Part shown: positions 43,931-52,117 of the stretch, in pieces
Layout of the letters: every line of letters begins with the position of its first letter
Numbering within the stretch: the first letter of the stretch is position 1
Source: Chloroflexota bacterium
GTDB lineage: Bacteria; Chloroflexota; Dehalococcoidia; Lucifugimonadales; JACPCK01
Direction: 5' to 3'
Length of the DNA stretch: 64,000 nucleotides
Assembly (NCBI GenBank): GCA_016179845.1
Contig: JACPCK010000039.1
Coordinates: forward strand, 1-64,000
Notes under the pieces: model-generated
The model's database searches: none
The model's input: the letters and a program-made list of their open reading frames with translations, nothing else
What the model was told of the DNA's origin: nothing
Made by a program: the position numbers and the translations under genes

Positions 43931-45007
43931 CTAAGAGCCGGGCAGCAGTTTGATAGCTTTAAGAGCTATAAGCTCCCGCAATAGATCCATAGTCTTTCCC
44001 GAAAGCTGCCCCTTCTCGAATTCAATATACCCAAGATCGCTGAAATCTGAAGGGAATGTCACGCCTTTCTCTTTAAAAATCACGATGCGCCTATCGTACA
44101 GATATGACGCAGCTCCTAACTCATAGATGACGTTCTCCCGCGGGCGTTGAAGAATGTTACCTTCTGTATCCTTAAACTCCTCATCAGCCGAGCAAACGAA
44201 GATGCCTCCAGAGCATGCCCCCATTAACTCCTTGACCTTTTGTGAAATAGGGCGCCCTGCATGGGCCTCCTCCTTCGCCACAACGTAGGGGATGCCCAAC
44301 TCTTTGAGGATCGCCTCCAACTGCTGCAGCGCTTGGGTATCGCGCCCGTGAGCTACAAAAAACTGCAGCGTCGCCGCAGGCTGAGTTTTTACGGGTGCGG
44401 CCAGTGGCTGCGTTTCCTGGCCCTCAGAGGGAGGGCCTTTGACCCCCGCTTCTTTAGCTTCGGTCCCAATAACAATCGGTTCTGCCACCGTAGGGGCGCC
44501 TGCGGCTAGCACAACCCACGGGGACCCACTGACATCCCGTATTAAACCGACGGCCCGACCTGTCTTGACAAAGATGTCTGCGGCTTCTGCCGCCCACGCG
44601 GCAGGAACTTTGTACGGTTCTCTTTCCAGGACGTTCTTTAGGAAGTCCGCTTGTGGCAGTTTGTTGTTGTTGTAGTGAACAAGCAGCCCCTCAAAAAGCT
44701 CTATCGAACGGAACCCTTCGCGCATTGCCTCCAGCTTTTCCCTGTCGCCTCGTGGTGTGGTTAACTGCTCACCTCGCTGCGTGAGAGCGATGTTTTCTGA
44801 GTTGTAGTTGCCCTCCGTAAAGCCGTATTTCGCGGAAGCAGCTACCATGTCACGGAAGCCTGCACTTGCGGGGCTCCAATTCATAGCCTTTGCTATGAGT
44901 ACCCTGTTCATGGGGCGACCAGCATTGTGCTCACGGATGGCTATAGGGACCTTCATAGCATCCTCTATTGACACCGCTGGGTACGGGCGAGATGGACCTC
45001 TGGGCAT
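43931..45007 (-). CDS. winged-helix-like protein with C-terminal TIR-like (PF10137, CAP12/Pycsar-type) domain
   Basis: 358 residues. Residues ~214-350 match the TIR-like family first described as 'predicted nucleotide-binding protein', now linked to CBASS Cap12 and Pycsar TIR effectors: LQFFVAHGRDTQALQQLE, then SGGIFVCSADEEF, then RENVIYELGAASYLYDRR with the candidate catalytic E296, then FPSDFSDLGYIEF. Residues ~15-85 look like a winged-helix module (NRVLIAKAMNWSPASAGFR then ALTQRGEQL), and ~95-165 are another helical region before a Pro/Ala/Thr linker. Such TIR domains cleave NAD+ when triggered. No cyclase gene is adjacent, so the trigger must differ from CBASS/Pycsar (inference). First gene of an operon with the HAD gene, behind a consensus promoter. 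Confidence 0.85.
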   Translation of the reverse strand: MPRGPSRPYPAVSIEDAMKVPIAIREHNAGRPMNRVLIAKAMNWSPASAGFRDMVAASAKYGFTEGNYNSENIALTQRGEQLTTPRGDREKLEAMREGFRSIELFEGLLVHYNNNKLPQADFLKNVLEREPYKVPAAWAAEAADIFVKTGRAVGLIRDVSGSPWVVLAAGAPTVAEPIVIGTEAKEAGVKGPPSEGQETQPLAAPVKTQPAATLQFFVAHGRDTQALQQLEAILKELGIPYVVAKEEAHAGRPISQKVKELMGACSGGIFVCSADEEFKDTEGNILQRPRENVIYELGAASYLYDRRIVIFKEKGVTFPSDFSDLGYIEFEKGQLSGKTMDLLRELIALKAIKLLPGS

Positions 45008-45034
45008 TGTTTCACCTCAATGGGTGTTTGCCTT

Positions 45035-45063
45035 AGGTTACACCATTGCCCGAAGTTTGTCAA
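45035..45063 (-). promoter_or_regulatory. promoter of the TIR-like/HAD operon
   Basis: Minus strand: TTGACA (45063-45058), 17-bp spacer, TAACCT (45040-45035), then a ~20-nt leader with GAGGTG and ATG 45007. The hexamers and spacing are identical to the suf promoter. Confidence 0.75.
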
Positions 45064-45249
45064 AAGGCCCGTCGCATGACGCAATGCAAAGCATACTTGG
45101 TCTTTGAGACCAATCGGGTCTTACAATCTCCCTTCGTGCTGCGCAGGGTTAGCGATACCTGCAAAAGCAGAGCTATCGTTTGGCAAGCGGTCGTGTACGC
45201 CGAGCTTACGTAACCCCAAGCGGGAGCAGGAAAGGACTCCAGTCCAACT

Positions 45250-47298
45250 CTACGCTCGGGCGGCTTCCTTCTCCCGCTTGTTCTGGTCCACGATGCGCTG
45301 GGTCAGATGGGGTGGGACATCCTCATAGTGGTCGAAGGCCACGGTGAAGGAGCCACGGCCCTGCGTGATGGACCTTAGCTCCAGAGCGTACCTGAGAAGC
45401 TCCGCCTGCGGAACGTGGGCCTCGATCCGGGTGTGGCCGTCGCCTTCAGGGATCATGCCCAGGATGCGCCCCCGCTTGGAGTTCAGGTCTCCGATAATGT
45501 CTCCCGAGTATCCCTCAGGGACCACCACCTCCAGCTTAAGAATCGGCTCCAGCAGGATGGGGCTCGCCTCGAGGGCTCCCTTTCGCAGGGCATGGCTGCC
45601 AGCGATCTCAAAGCAAATGCCGGAGGAGTCTACGTCGTGATAGCTCCCGTCGTACAGAGTGACCTTCAGGTCCACGACGGGAAATCCGGCCAGGACCCCA
45701 TCCTGTAGCGCCTTGGCCACACCCTTCTCCACCCACGAAATGTACTCCCTGGGGACCACGCCGCCAGCAATGGCCGACTGGAACTGAAAGCCACCCCCGC
45801 GGCCCGTGGGCTCCAGCCTGAGGAAGACATGGCCGTACTGGCCGTGGCCACCGGTCTGCTTCCTGTGCTTGTACTCGGTCTGGGTGGGAGCAGCAATGGT
45901 CTCCCTGTAAGGCACTTTTGGCAACTGAAGGACCAACTCGGCGCCAAACTTTCGTTTTACCCGCTCCAGAGCCACGTCCAGGTGGGCATCGCCATAGCCG
46001 ACAAGAAGGGTCTCCCCCGTGCCCTGCTCTCGCCTCACGTCCAGGCTGGGGTCCTCCTCCCTGAGGCGAGTGAGGGACGTCGTCATCTTGTCCAGGTCCG
46101 CCTTGCTCTTGGGGAGCACCGCCATACTGTAGTAAGGAGTGGGGAAGCGAAGGCTTTCCACCGAGCAGGGGGTGTCCTTCTCGCACAGAGTGTCGCCGGT
46201 GCTCGTGTAGGCGAGCTTGGCCATCACGCCGATGTCTCCGGCCACGATATGGGCCACCTGCTCCTGGGCCTTGCCCCGGAGAACAAAGATCTGGCCCAGA
46301 CGCTCCATCTGGCTCTTGCTGCCGTTGAAGACCTGAGAGTCGCTCTTGATGGTGCCCCTGTATACCCGGAAGTAGGAGAGCTTGCCTACATAGGGGTCCG
46401 CGGAGGTCTTGAAAACGAAGGCTGTCAGGGGGCCTCCGGGGTCAGCCTGGAGAAGCTGTTCGCCCCTGGGCCCTTTGGCCGTTACAGGACCTCGCTCTGC
46501 TGGCCCCGGGAGCAGCTTCAGGACGGCGTCCAGAAGCTCCCGCATGCCTGTGCCCTGAAAGGCAGAGCCACAGAGAATGGGCACGAGCTGACCGTCGGCT
46601 ACACCCCGCTTCAACCCACCCATGAGTTCCTCGTCCGACAGGGTTTCCCCTTCCAGGAATTTGGTCGCCAGGGTCTCGTCAGTCTCCGCTATGGCCTCGA
46701 CCAGGCGCTCCCTGGCCTTCTCTACCTTATTTTCTACCTCGGGCGGCAATGCCTCAGGCTGGGGCAGAAGGCTGACCACACCCTTGAACGTGCTGGCCGC
46801 ACCTAAGGGAACCTGGAGGGGGACCGCCTTCTTGCCCACTATCTTCTGGATGGACTCCATGGCCCGGTCGAAATCGGCGTTCTCCCTGTCCATCTTGCTG
46901 ATGAAGATTAGGGAAGGCAGCTTATTATCCTGCACGCGCCTGTAGAGGAGTGCCGTGCCCACCTCCATCCCGGCCACGGCGGAGACGACGAGAATGGCCT
47001 CATCGCACACGCGCAGGGCCGCTATAACCTCACCGATGAAGTCGGCGTAGCCGGGGGTGTCAAGGAGGTTGACCTTGTGGTCGTTCCACAGGATGGGGAC
47101 AAGGGAGAGCTGAATGCTACTCCTGCGCTTTATCTCCTCGGGCTCATAGTCCGAGACGGTGTTGCCATCGTCAACCCTGCCTTGTCGGGTGATAGCGCCG
47201 GTGGCGTACAGAAGGGCCTCCACCAGCGACGTCTTGCCTGCGCCGTTGTGAGACAGGAGGGCCGTGTTGCGTAGACGCTCAGTAGTGAACACTTGCAT
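45250..47298 (-). CDS. elongation factor G-like GTPase (EF-G paralogue)
   Basis: 682 residues with the five-domain EF-G layout but divergent GTPase motifs: P-loop LSHNGAGKTSLVEALL (EF-G has AHIDAGKTT), LLDTPGYADF, and SKMDRE in place of NKxD. Domain IV HGQYGHVFLRLEP and the C-terminal PEGYSGDIIGDLNSKRG...TQGRGSFTVAFDHYE are conserved. This is the pattern of the 'elongation factor G-like' paralogue group (EF-G2), whose exact role is not settled. It is not expected to replace the main EF-G. ATG 47298 follows GAGGAGAAGG. Confidence 0.9.
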   Translation of the reverse strand: MQVFTTERLRNTALLSHNGAGKTSLVEALLYATGAITRQGRVDDGNTVSDYEPEEIKRRSSIQLSLVPILWNDHKVNLLDTPGYADFIGEVIAALRVCDEAILVVSAVAGMEVGTALLYRRVQDNKLPSLIFISKMDRENADFDRAMESIQKIVGKKAVPLQVPLGAASTFKGVVSLLPQPEALPPEVENKVEKARERLVEAIAETDETLATKFLEGETLSDEELMGGLKRGVADGQLVPILCGSAFQGTGMRELLDAVLKLLPGPAERGPVTAKGPRGEQLLQADPGGPLTAFVFKTSADPYVGKLSYFRVYRGTIKSDSQVFNGSKSQMERLGQIFVLRGKAQEQVAHIVAGDIGVMAKLAYTSTGDTLCEKDTPCSVESLRFPTPYYSMAVLPKSKADLDKMTTSLTRLREEDPSLDVRREQGTGETLLVGYGDAHLDVALERVKRKFGAELVLQLPKVPYRETIAAPTQTEYKHRKQTGGHGQYGHVFLRLEPTGRGGGFQFQSAIAGGVVPREYISWVEKGVAKALQDGVLAGFPVVDLKVTLYDGSYHDVDSSGICFEIAGSHALRKGALEASPILLEPILKLEVVVPEGYSGDIIGDLNSKRGRILGMIPEGDGHTRIEAHVPQAELLRYALELRSITQGRGSFTVAFDHYEDVPPHLTQRIVDQNKREKEAARA

Positions 47299-47441
47299 AT
47301 CCTTCTCCTCTCGGCGAACCCTGGCCTCATTTTAGGGAGCAATAGGGAAGGACGCAACACTAAGCACTGGGCCTTGCATGGCATGGGCTCTCAGCCCGGC
47401 CCACGCCTGGGCCCAGCAGGCCAGGCCGTGTCCGGCCCCTC

Positions 47442-47681
47442 TTACTTCTCTTCCTGCACCGGAACCCGGGTCCGGCGCCGGGCCCTCGTGGTCCCTTCGG
47501 CCTGCTCAACCCTGGTGACGCAGGCATCCAGGAAAGTTCGGAAGGCCAGCAGGAACTCCCGGCTGGCCGCCTTCATGTGGTCCTTGGTATCTTCAGGAAG
47601 CACGCGGAGCTCCTTGGGGCGGAAGCGAAGGATTATCTCGCCTCCGGGAGCGTAGCTGACTTCAAACATACCCTTGGCCAT
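47442..47681 (-). CDS. small conserved-looking protein after the ArsA-type ATPase (79 aa)
   Basis: ATG 47681 follows AGGAGGTC; the ribosome binding site lies inside the end of the ArsA-type gene, so translation is coupled. Sequence: MAKGMFEVSYAPGGEIILRF then an amphipathic helical region and a basic tail (RARRRTRVPVQEE). No known family is recognised. The tight coupling implies it works with the ATPase. Confidence 0.65.
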   Translation of the reverse strand: MAKGMFEVSYAPGGEIILRFRPKELRVLPEDTKDHMKAASREFLLAFRTFLDACVTRVEQAEGTTRARRRTRVPVQEEK

Positions 47682-47693
47682 GACCTCCTCCTT

Positions 47694-48914
47694 TCAGCGA
47701 GAATGGGTACCCGAACCCTTTGGGCCATTCCGTTTTCTTGCGGAAGGTCTCCTGTCCTCGAACAGGACATGAAGGGACCCGTCTTTAAGCTTGGCCTCTT
47801 TCACCTCCAAAGGCATGAGCACCTGGGGCAGCAGGACGTTTCTCCTGTAGGGTCCAGCCTGAAGCACTAGCTCATCACCATTTCGCACCAGGGAGATGTC
47901 TTCCTTGGTGACGAAGGGCACCTTGAGCTCCAGGATGTGGTTGCGCCCCTCCCTGCGTATCTGCTGGGTGGCCCCGTGGTAGAGGATCTGGGTTGGGTCC
48001 TGGTTGCCGAAAGTCTCCTCCGCCAACTTGCGTAGCACATCCAGCCCCACTACCTCTCTCTCCATAAGGGGAGCGGTGATAACAGGCAGAGGGTTGAAGC
48101 ACTCTTTGAGGAACTGGAGATAGCGACGCTGGCTCTCCCTCCAGGCGTCGAAGAAGCTATCACCTACCCGGTCAGGGAGGAGGCGGTTGCACACCACCGC
48201 ATCCGTGTGATAGCCGTAGAGGTTAAGGTAGGTGAATGTCCTCTGGGCCTCCTTGATGACCATCTTCTCGGCGTTGACCACCAGACGCACGGACGCCACA
48301 TCTCCGTTGATAAGTATCTGGCGCATACTGTTGAGCTGAGTATAGAGGCCCTGGATGGAGTCGAAGACGCCACTACCTGGCATGGGCATACCGATGATCG
48401 TCCGCGCCAGGGGCGCCAGGGCGGCAGTGGCCTTGCGACCAATCGGAAAGAGACGATCCATATACCAGCGGGCCATCTCTGGGAAGCTGAGTAGTCGGAG
48501 GGTCTCACCCGTAGGGGCGCAGTCCACCACCATCACATCGTAGTTGCCCTCTTGATAGTACCTGGCGATGTAGAGGAGGCCCACGAGCTCATCCATTCCC
48601 GGCAGGACGGCCATCTCCTCCGCCACCACCTGGTCCACCCCCTGCCACTGCATCAGGGCAGCCAGCCAGTCCCGCACGGTGCTCCAGTTGGCCTCTACCT
48701 CTTTTAGGGTATCTATCTCCTGACCCCAGAGGTTGGGGGCTACCTTCATGGGCTCGCTTCCCAGGGGCATGTCCAGGCAATCGGCCAGGCTGTGGGCTAT
48801 ATCCGTGCTCATGACGATGGTCTTATAGCCCAACTCAGCGCTGCGCAAGGCGGAGGCCGCGGAGATACTGGTCTTGCCCACGCCGCCCTTGCCCGTGTAT
48901 AGAATGATCCTCAT
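47694..48914 (-). CDS. ArsA/Get3-family ATPase
   Basis: ~406 residues. P-loop with the deviant Walker A YTGKGGVGKTS (9-15 region), switch I STDIAHSLADCLD, switch II VVDCAPTGETLRLL. It is the single-domain (Get3-like) form: one ATPase core followed by a C-terminal alpha-crystallin-like stretch (ELKVPFVTKEDISLVRNGDELVL), common in Chloroflexota and cyanobacteria. No arsenite genes (arsB, arsD, arsR) are near, so arsenic export is unlikely. Handling of membrane or envelope proteins, as with Get3, is possible but unproven. The frame is open upstream; MRIILYTG at 48914 is the family start. A TATAAT (minus, 48978-48973) lies ~58 nt upstream. Confidence 0.87.
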   Translation of the reverse strand: MRIILYTGKGGVGKTSISAASALRSAELGYKTIVMSTDIAHSLADCLDMPLGSEPMKVAPNLWGQEIDTLKEVEANWSTVRDWLAALMQWQGVDQVVAEEMAVLPGMDELVGLLYIARYYQEGNYDVMVVDCAPTGETLRLLSFPEMARWYMDRLFPIGRKATAALAPLARTIIGMPMPGSGVFDSIQGLYTQLNSMRQILINGDVASVRLVVNAEKMVIKEAQRTFTYLNLYGYHTDAVVCNRLLPDRVGDSFFDAWRESQRRYLQFLKECFNPLPVITAPLMEREVVGLDVLRKLAEETFGNQDPTQILYHGATQQIRREGRNHILELKVPFVTKEDISLVRNGDELVLQAGPYRRNVLLPQVLMPLEVKEAKLKDGSLHVLFEDRRPSARKRNGPKGSGTHSR

Positions 48915-49104
48915 CTGTGAGCCTTCCCTGGTCCCGTTGAGTGCGAAGGCCAGGAGCCCTGGCCCTGTCTCCATTATATTACAGCGGCCCCAGTTCTGGG
49001 ATTCCTGGCCCATCACCGGGCCCAGGGTGCGCGTGGACAGGGCCGCTGGTAGTGGGCTTACGCAACCCCGAGTCGTCTATGGTAGCTTGACTGCACCAAG
49101 ACTG

Positions 49105-49148
49105 AAAAGCAAGTGGGACGGGCGCCGGTGCCCGTCCCACTTGCTTTT
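49105..49148. terminator. strong, probably bidirectional terminator hairpin
   Basis: Perfect 19-bp arms (49105-49123 and 49130-49148) around a 6-nt loop; A4 at one end and T4 at the other. It ends the MarR/small-peptide transcript (minus strand). Confidence 0.85.
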
Positions 49149-49169
49149 GCTGGTCTTTGAGCTAAGGCG

Positions 49170-49298
49170 CTACTTCTTCTTTTTGCAAGCTTCAAGGGCC
49201 ACGACCAGCACTACCAGGAGCCAGAAGGGCAAGGTTCGCTTCAGGATCTCAGCCCGGAAGAGGGCCCGGTAAGACAGGTTGTCCAAACGCTTCCGCAT
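49170..49298 (-). CDS. 42-residue single-pass membrane peptide behind MarR
   Basis: Begins MRKRLDNLSYRALFRAEIL, then a hydrophobic helix (PFWLLVVLVVALEA) and ends with Cys and four Lys. ATG 49298 has a strong AGGAGG 7 nt upstream and lies 3 bp after the MarR stop; the terminator follows the TAG by ~20 bp. Positive residues at both ends leave orientation open. No known family. The operon structure and ribosome binding site make it a convincing small gene. Confidence 0.7.
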   Translation of the reverse strand: MRKRLDNLSYRALFRAEILKRTLPFWLLVVLVVALEACKKKK

Positions 49299-49301
49299 AG
49301 C

Positions 49302-49790
49302 TCAGCCTCCTTTCTTCCTATTAGCTAGCTTCGAGACCCTGCTACGGCGCGCCGGCTTTCGCTCGAGCAGGATCACCGCAAGCTCCCTTTGAAGGGCTTC
49401 AGTCACCTTGAGAAAGGCCTCTGCCTCCGTCTCGGCAAGCTGTTGCAGAACCGGGCGGATAACCTTGGCCTCCTCCTCTTCTCGAATCTTCTGAGTGATA
49501 CGTTGACCTCGTTGAGTAAGGGCGATGAACCAACGTCTGCGGTCTTGTTGGTCCTGACGGCGCTCCACCAAACCTTTTTCCTGGAGATGGTCAATAAGAC
49601 CTGTAAGGGCGCTCTTGGGAACGGCGAGGAGGTGGCTTAGCTCTTTGAAAGAAACCTGTCCCTGAGCCGGCAGGGAGCATAGAATCAGGAAAGACCGAAG
49701 GCCAAGGGAGTGGTCATGAGCCAATGTTATCCTTAGCGTTATCAGGTGCGTAAGCAGAGAAGAAATGAGGTAGGGTGGGATATGTATCAT
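49302..49790 (-). CDS. MarR-family transcriptional regulator
   Basis: 162 residues, winged-helix MarR fold: recognition region FKELSHLLAVPKSALTGLIDHLQEKGLVERRQDQQDRRRWFIALTQRG with the DxRxxxL wing. A C-terminal dimerisation helix and a very basic tail (RKPARRSRVSKLANRKK) follow. It probably represses its own operon through the palindrome at 49814-49837. The only co-transcribed gene is a small membrane peptide. Confidence 0.92.
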   Translation of the reverse strand: MIHIPPYLISSLLTHLITLRITLAHDHSLGLRSFLILCSLPAQGQVSFKELSHLLAVPKSALTGLIDHLQEKGLVERRQDQQDRRRWFIALTQRGQRITQKIREEEEAKVIRPVLQQLAETEAEAFLKVTEALQRELAVILLERKPARRSRVSKLANRKKGG

Positions 49791-49813
49791 TGCCCTTATC
49801 CAATTAGTTTATT

Positions 49814-49837
49814 TTCCGAACTTTCCATTGTTTGGAA
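49814..49837. promoter_or_regulatory. MarR operator candidate
   Basis: Imperfect 24-bp palindrome TTCCGAAC-N8-GTTTGGAA (7 of 8 arm positions match) directly downstream of the -10 box, covering the expected transcription start. Typical size and place for a MarR dimer site. Confidence 0.65.
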
Positions 49838-49865
49838 CTATAAAGCCTTAGGGGCTTTTTGTCAA
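49837..49865 (-). promoter_or_regulatory. marR promoter
   Basis: Minus strand: TTGACA (49865-49860), 17-bp spacer, TATAGT (49842-49837); the operator follows immediately. Confidence 0.8.
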
Positions 49866-50142
49866 CCCCTCTAGACGAGTGCGCTCAGGCCACTGGGCGC
49901 CACGGGGAATTGGCATCCACCTACTGGCCGGTTACTAGTAACATCCGAGCCCGCGTCTATGGCGATGGCACCAGCAGGATCAGGGAAAGGGGAAAGGTCG
50001 CTGTGCTGAAGGCGGCTGGCCGCTTATCCAGACCAGGATGAGCATCGGCTACCCAGTTTTCTGAGGCAACACGTGCCCTTCGGTAGCAGTTCCCGTTGAT
50101 ACGACACACTGGCTTAGCACAGAGGCCCATGGAGTCCCAGGG
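49866..50142. other. intergenic region without recognisable gene
   Basis: Between the marR promoter and the M28 peptidase 3' end. A perfect 12-bp palindrome GTTACTAGTAAC is at 49931-49942. A 60-codon frame on the plus strand (49859-50041) lacks a ribosome binding site and I do not believe it. Confidence 0.4.
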
Positions 50143-51522
50143 CTACGGGGAGACCTTCAGGGCCTCCAGCAGGGCTGCCGCCACCTTTATAGCGTCACCC
50201 AGATTCTCCTTCGACACAAGCTCGGGCCTGTCCTCCGGCGTGTGGATGAACCGGAAGTCAGGGGTATGAAAGATGACGGCGGGGATGCCCGCCTCCTCAA
50301 ACACCAGGTGGTCGCTGGGGACCCTGGCGCCAGCCGTCAGCTTCACGCTCACCTTCCCCGCCTGCTCTAGGGCCAGCCCTATCAGGGACTGGTCCCCAGA
50401 TACCGCCAGGGCGATGGGAGCCCCCAGGGCATCGAAGTTCAGCATGGCCGCAATACGGGCGCGCTCCTCAGGGGGCAAGGAGTCCAGGTAGTGGCTGCTC
50501 CCCAACAGGCCCAGCTCCTCGGCCCCGAAGGCGATGAAGCGGAGTGTGAATGGGAAGGACCGCCCCACCAGCTCCTGGGCCAGGGTGAGAATAACGGCGG
50601 TCCCCGAGCCGTTGTCGTTGCCGCCCACGGTGCCCGGCACGGTGTCATAGTGAGCGCCAAGGATCACGACACGGTCTCCTGTCCCACTCTTTTCAGCTAT
50701 CACGTTCTGGCTCTTGAGGCTCTGCATCCCCACCTGGAACTCAGCCCCTACGGACCCGGCCTTTAGCAACTCCCTGAGCGCCAGGCCGTCCTCCCTAGAC
50801 ATGGAAACGGCTGGGATAACTGAGGTGTCCCGCAAAGCACCGAGGAAAGGCCCAGCCTGGTTGTTGAATATGACGGCAGCCACCGCTCCTGCACGGGCCA
50901 CGTTGAGCATCTTATCTGTGAACTGGACCTCGCCCCGCTCGATGAGGGCCACCTTCCCCGTGAGCCCTTCGGCGGGGATATCCTGGGCCCTGGCGAGACC
51001 CACGAAGACAAGACTCCCTGCCACTTGGCCCACGGCCGTACCCTGAAAAGGTTCAACCTCAAAGCTCCTCGGCTCAGGCCCGGCTACCTGGAGACGGAAG
51101 GACTCCCTGGTGTAGATGGAGGAGGCGAACTCCTGCACGCTGACGTCGTATCCCAGGGCCCGGAACTGCTCAGCAATATACCGGGCGGCCTTTGCCTCCT
51201 GGCCGGACTCTGTGTCACGGGCCCCTATGCGCCGGGTCAGGTCCAGGAGCAGGCCGTAGGCCCGGTCGGCGACGGTTGTGGCGGGTGTAAGGGTCGCGGC
51301 AGCCCCGGGAACGGGCGCATCAGTGGCCGTTGCCATGCGGGCTACCGTTGGGGTGGCCGTCGCCAGGGGGGAAAGCTCTCGCAGGGAAGGCCCTGACCTC
51401 AGACAGGCCACCGAGCCAGCAACAGCTACCAGGATGACGAGCCAGCATCCCAGCACCCAGGCCAATCGCCCTGGGGCGCCGCCCTGGACATTCCGTTCTC
51501 TTCTATGAAAGAGGGTGCCCAT
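50143..51522 (-). CDS. exported M28-family zinc metallopeptidase with PA domain
   Basis: 459 residues. An N-terminal hydrophobic segment (~20-40, WVLGCWLVILVAVAGSVAC) acts as signal anchor or lipoprotein signal, followed by a Thr/Ala/Pro-rich linker. A PA domain (~150-250, SLVFVGLARAQDIPAEGLTGKVALIERG) is inserted before the catalytic part, which has the M28 ligands HYDTVPGTVGGNDNGSG and FGAEELGLLGS (catalytic Glu pair). IHTPEDRPE supplies the last His. It is probably an extracytoplasmic aminopeptidase. Lipid attachment at the Cys near residue 40 is possible but the box (SVAC) is imperfect. Confidence 0.9.
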   Translation of the reverse strand: MGTLFHRRERNVQGGAPGRLAWVLGCWLVILVAVAGSVACLRSGPSLRELSPLATATPTVARMATATDAPVPGAAATLTPATTVADRAYGLLLDLTRRIGARDTESGQEAKAARYIAEQFRALGYDVSVQEFASSIYTRESFRLQVAGPEPRSFEVEPFQGTAVGQVAGSLVFVGLARAQDIPAEGLTGKVALIERGEVQFTDKMLNVARAGAVAAVIFNNQAGPFLGALRDTSVIPAVSMSREDGLALRELLKAGSVGAEFQVGMQSLKSQNVIAEKSGTGDRVVILGAHYDTVPGTVGGNDNGSGTAVILTLAQELVGRSFPFTLRFIAFGAEELGLLGSSHYLDSLPPEERARIAAMLNFDALGAPIALAVSGDQSLIGLALEQAGKVSVKLTAGARVPSDHLVFEEAGIPAVIFHTPDFRFIHTPEDRPELVSKENLGDAIKVAAALLEALKVSP

Positions 51523-51661
51523 CGGCTCCAGTCTCCACGAGACGCTTCAGGGTAGGCTCAAGAACGAAGCGAGGTAAAGTCGAGTCTATCAGACCGGCTA
51601 GGGGCGTGCCAAGGGCCAGGGCTGGAAATGCTAGTGTCCTGTCACCGAAGTTCACTACAAA

Positions 51662-51774
51662 TGTCATTGCGAGCCCAGATGAAATCGGGGCGTGGCAATC
51701 TGGTGGCTGGAACCATCCCTCCTCCACGACGCGTCGGGACTCCTCGCAATGACAATTCATAAGCGTATTTCAGG
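51662..51774. repeat. TGTCATTGCGAG-type interspersed repeat
   Basis: Perfect 12-bp terminal inverted repeats (51662-51673 and 51743-51754) enclose ~70 bp. The right flank to 51774 (51740-51774) matches 5390-5424 on the other strand at 34 of 35 positions, and 51690-51701 matches 5471-5482. Non-coding; lies between the M28 and DUF971 genes. Confidence 0.8.
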
Positions 51775-51783
51775 TACACCACA

Positions 51784-52092
51784 CTAGCGGGAGCACTCAC
51801 TGCACGGGCAGAGCTTCCGCAGGTAATCGAAGGCGTAGATGCCGGTAAAGTGGGCGTCGCTCCAGAGGAACTGATAGGCATACCGGCCCACCTCCATGTA
51901 GTCCAGGGCCTGGATGCCATCCGGGATCTTGGCGGGGTCCAGGACCCGCCGGTGAGTCAGCTCGTCCACGCAGCCGGCGCAGCCGCAGGCGCCCCGCAGG
52001 TACTTGTAGGGGTAGAGACTCTCGTGGCCGTCCTTCCAGCGGATGAAGAGCCCCGAGGGCCTTAGCTCCATCTCCTCCGGCTCTGGCTTCAA
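51784..52092 (-). CDS. DUF971-domain protein
   Basis: 102 residues: SGLFIRWKDGHESLYPYKYLRGACGCAGCVDELT, then DGIQALDYMEVGRYAYQFLWSDAHFTGIYAFDYLRKLC. This is the DUF971 (PF06155) fold, also the N-domain of gamma-butyrobetaine hydroxylase and the C-domain of the Fe-S carrier HCF101. The Cys-rich C-x-C-x2-C motif (GCAGC) and the C-terminal CPCSEC could bind zinc or a cluster. It starts at TTG 52092 behind GGAG. It follows the TlpA-like gene by 25 bp. Confidence 0.9.
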   Translation of the reverse strand: MKPEPEEMELRPSGLFIRWKDGHESLYPYKYLRGACGCAGCVDELTHRRVLDPAKIPDGIQALDYMEVGRYAYQFLWSDAHFTGIYAFDYLRKLCPCSECSR

Positions 52093-52117
52093 GGTGTCTC
52101 CTTTCTGGAGCGCGACA

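Noticed and set aside
45829-46806. 325-codon open frame on the plus strand
   Set aside because: Antisense of the EF-G-like gene, with no recognisable domain.
47694-48914. Arsenite export ATPase
   Set aside because: Sequence is ArsA/Get3-family but no ars genes lie nearby, so I leave the role open.
49859-50041. 60-codon plus-strand ORF
   Set aside because: No ribosome binding site, overlaps the marR promoter on the other strand, no family resemblance.
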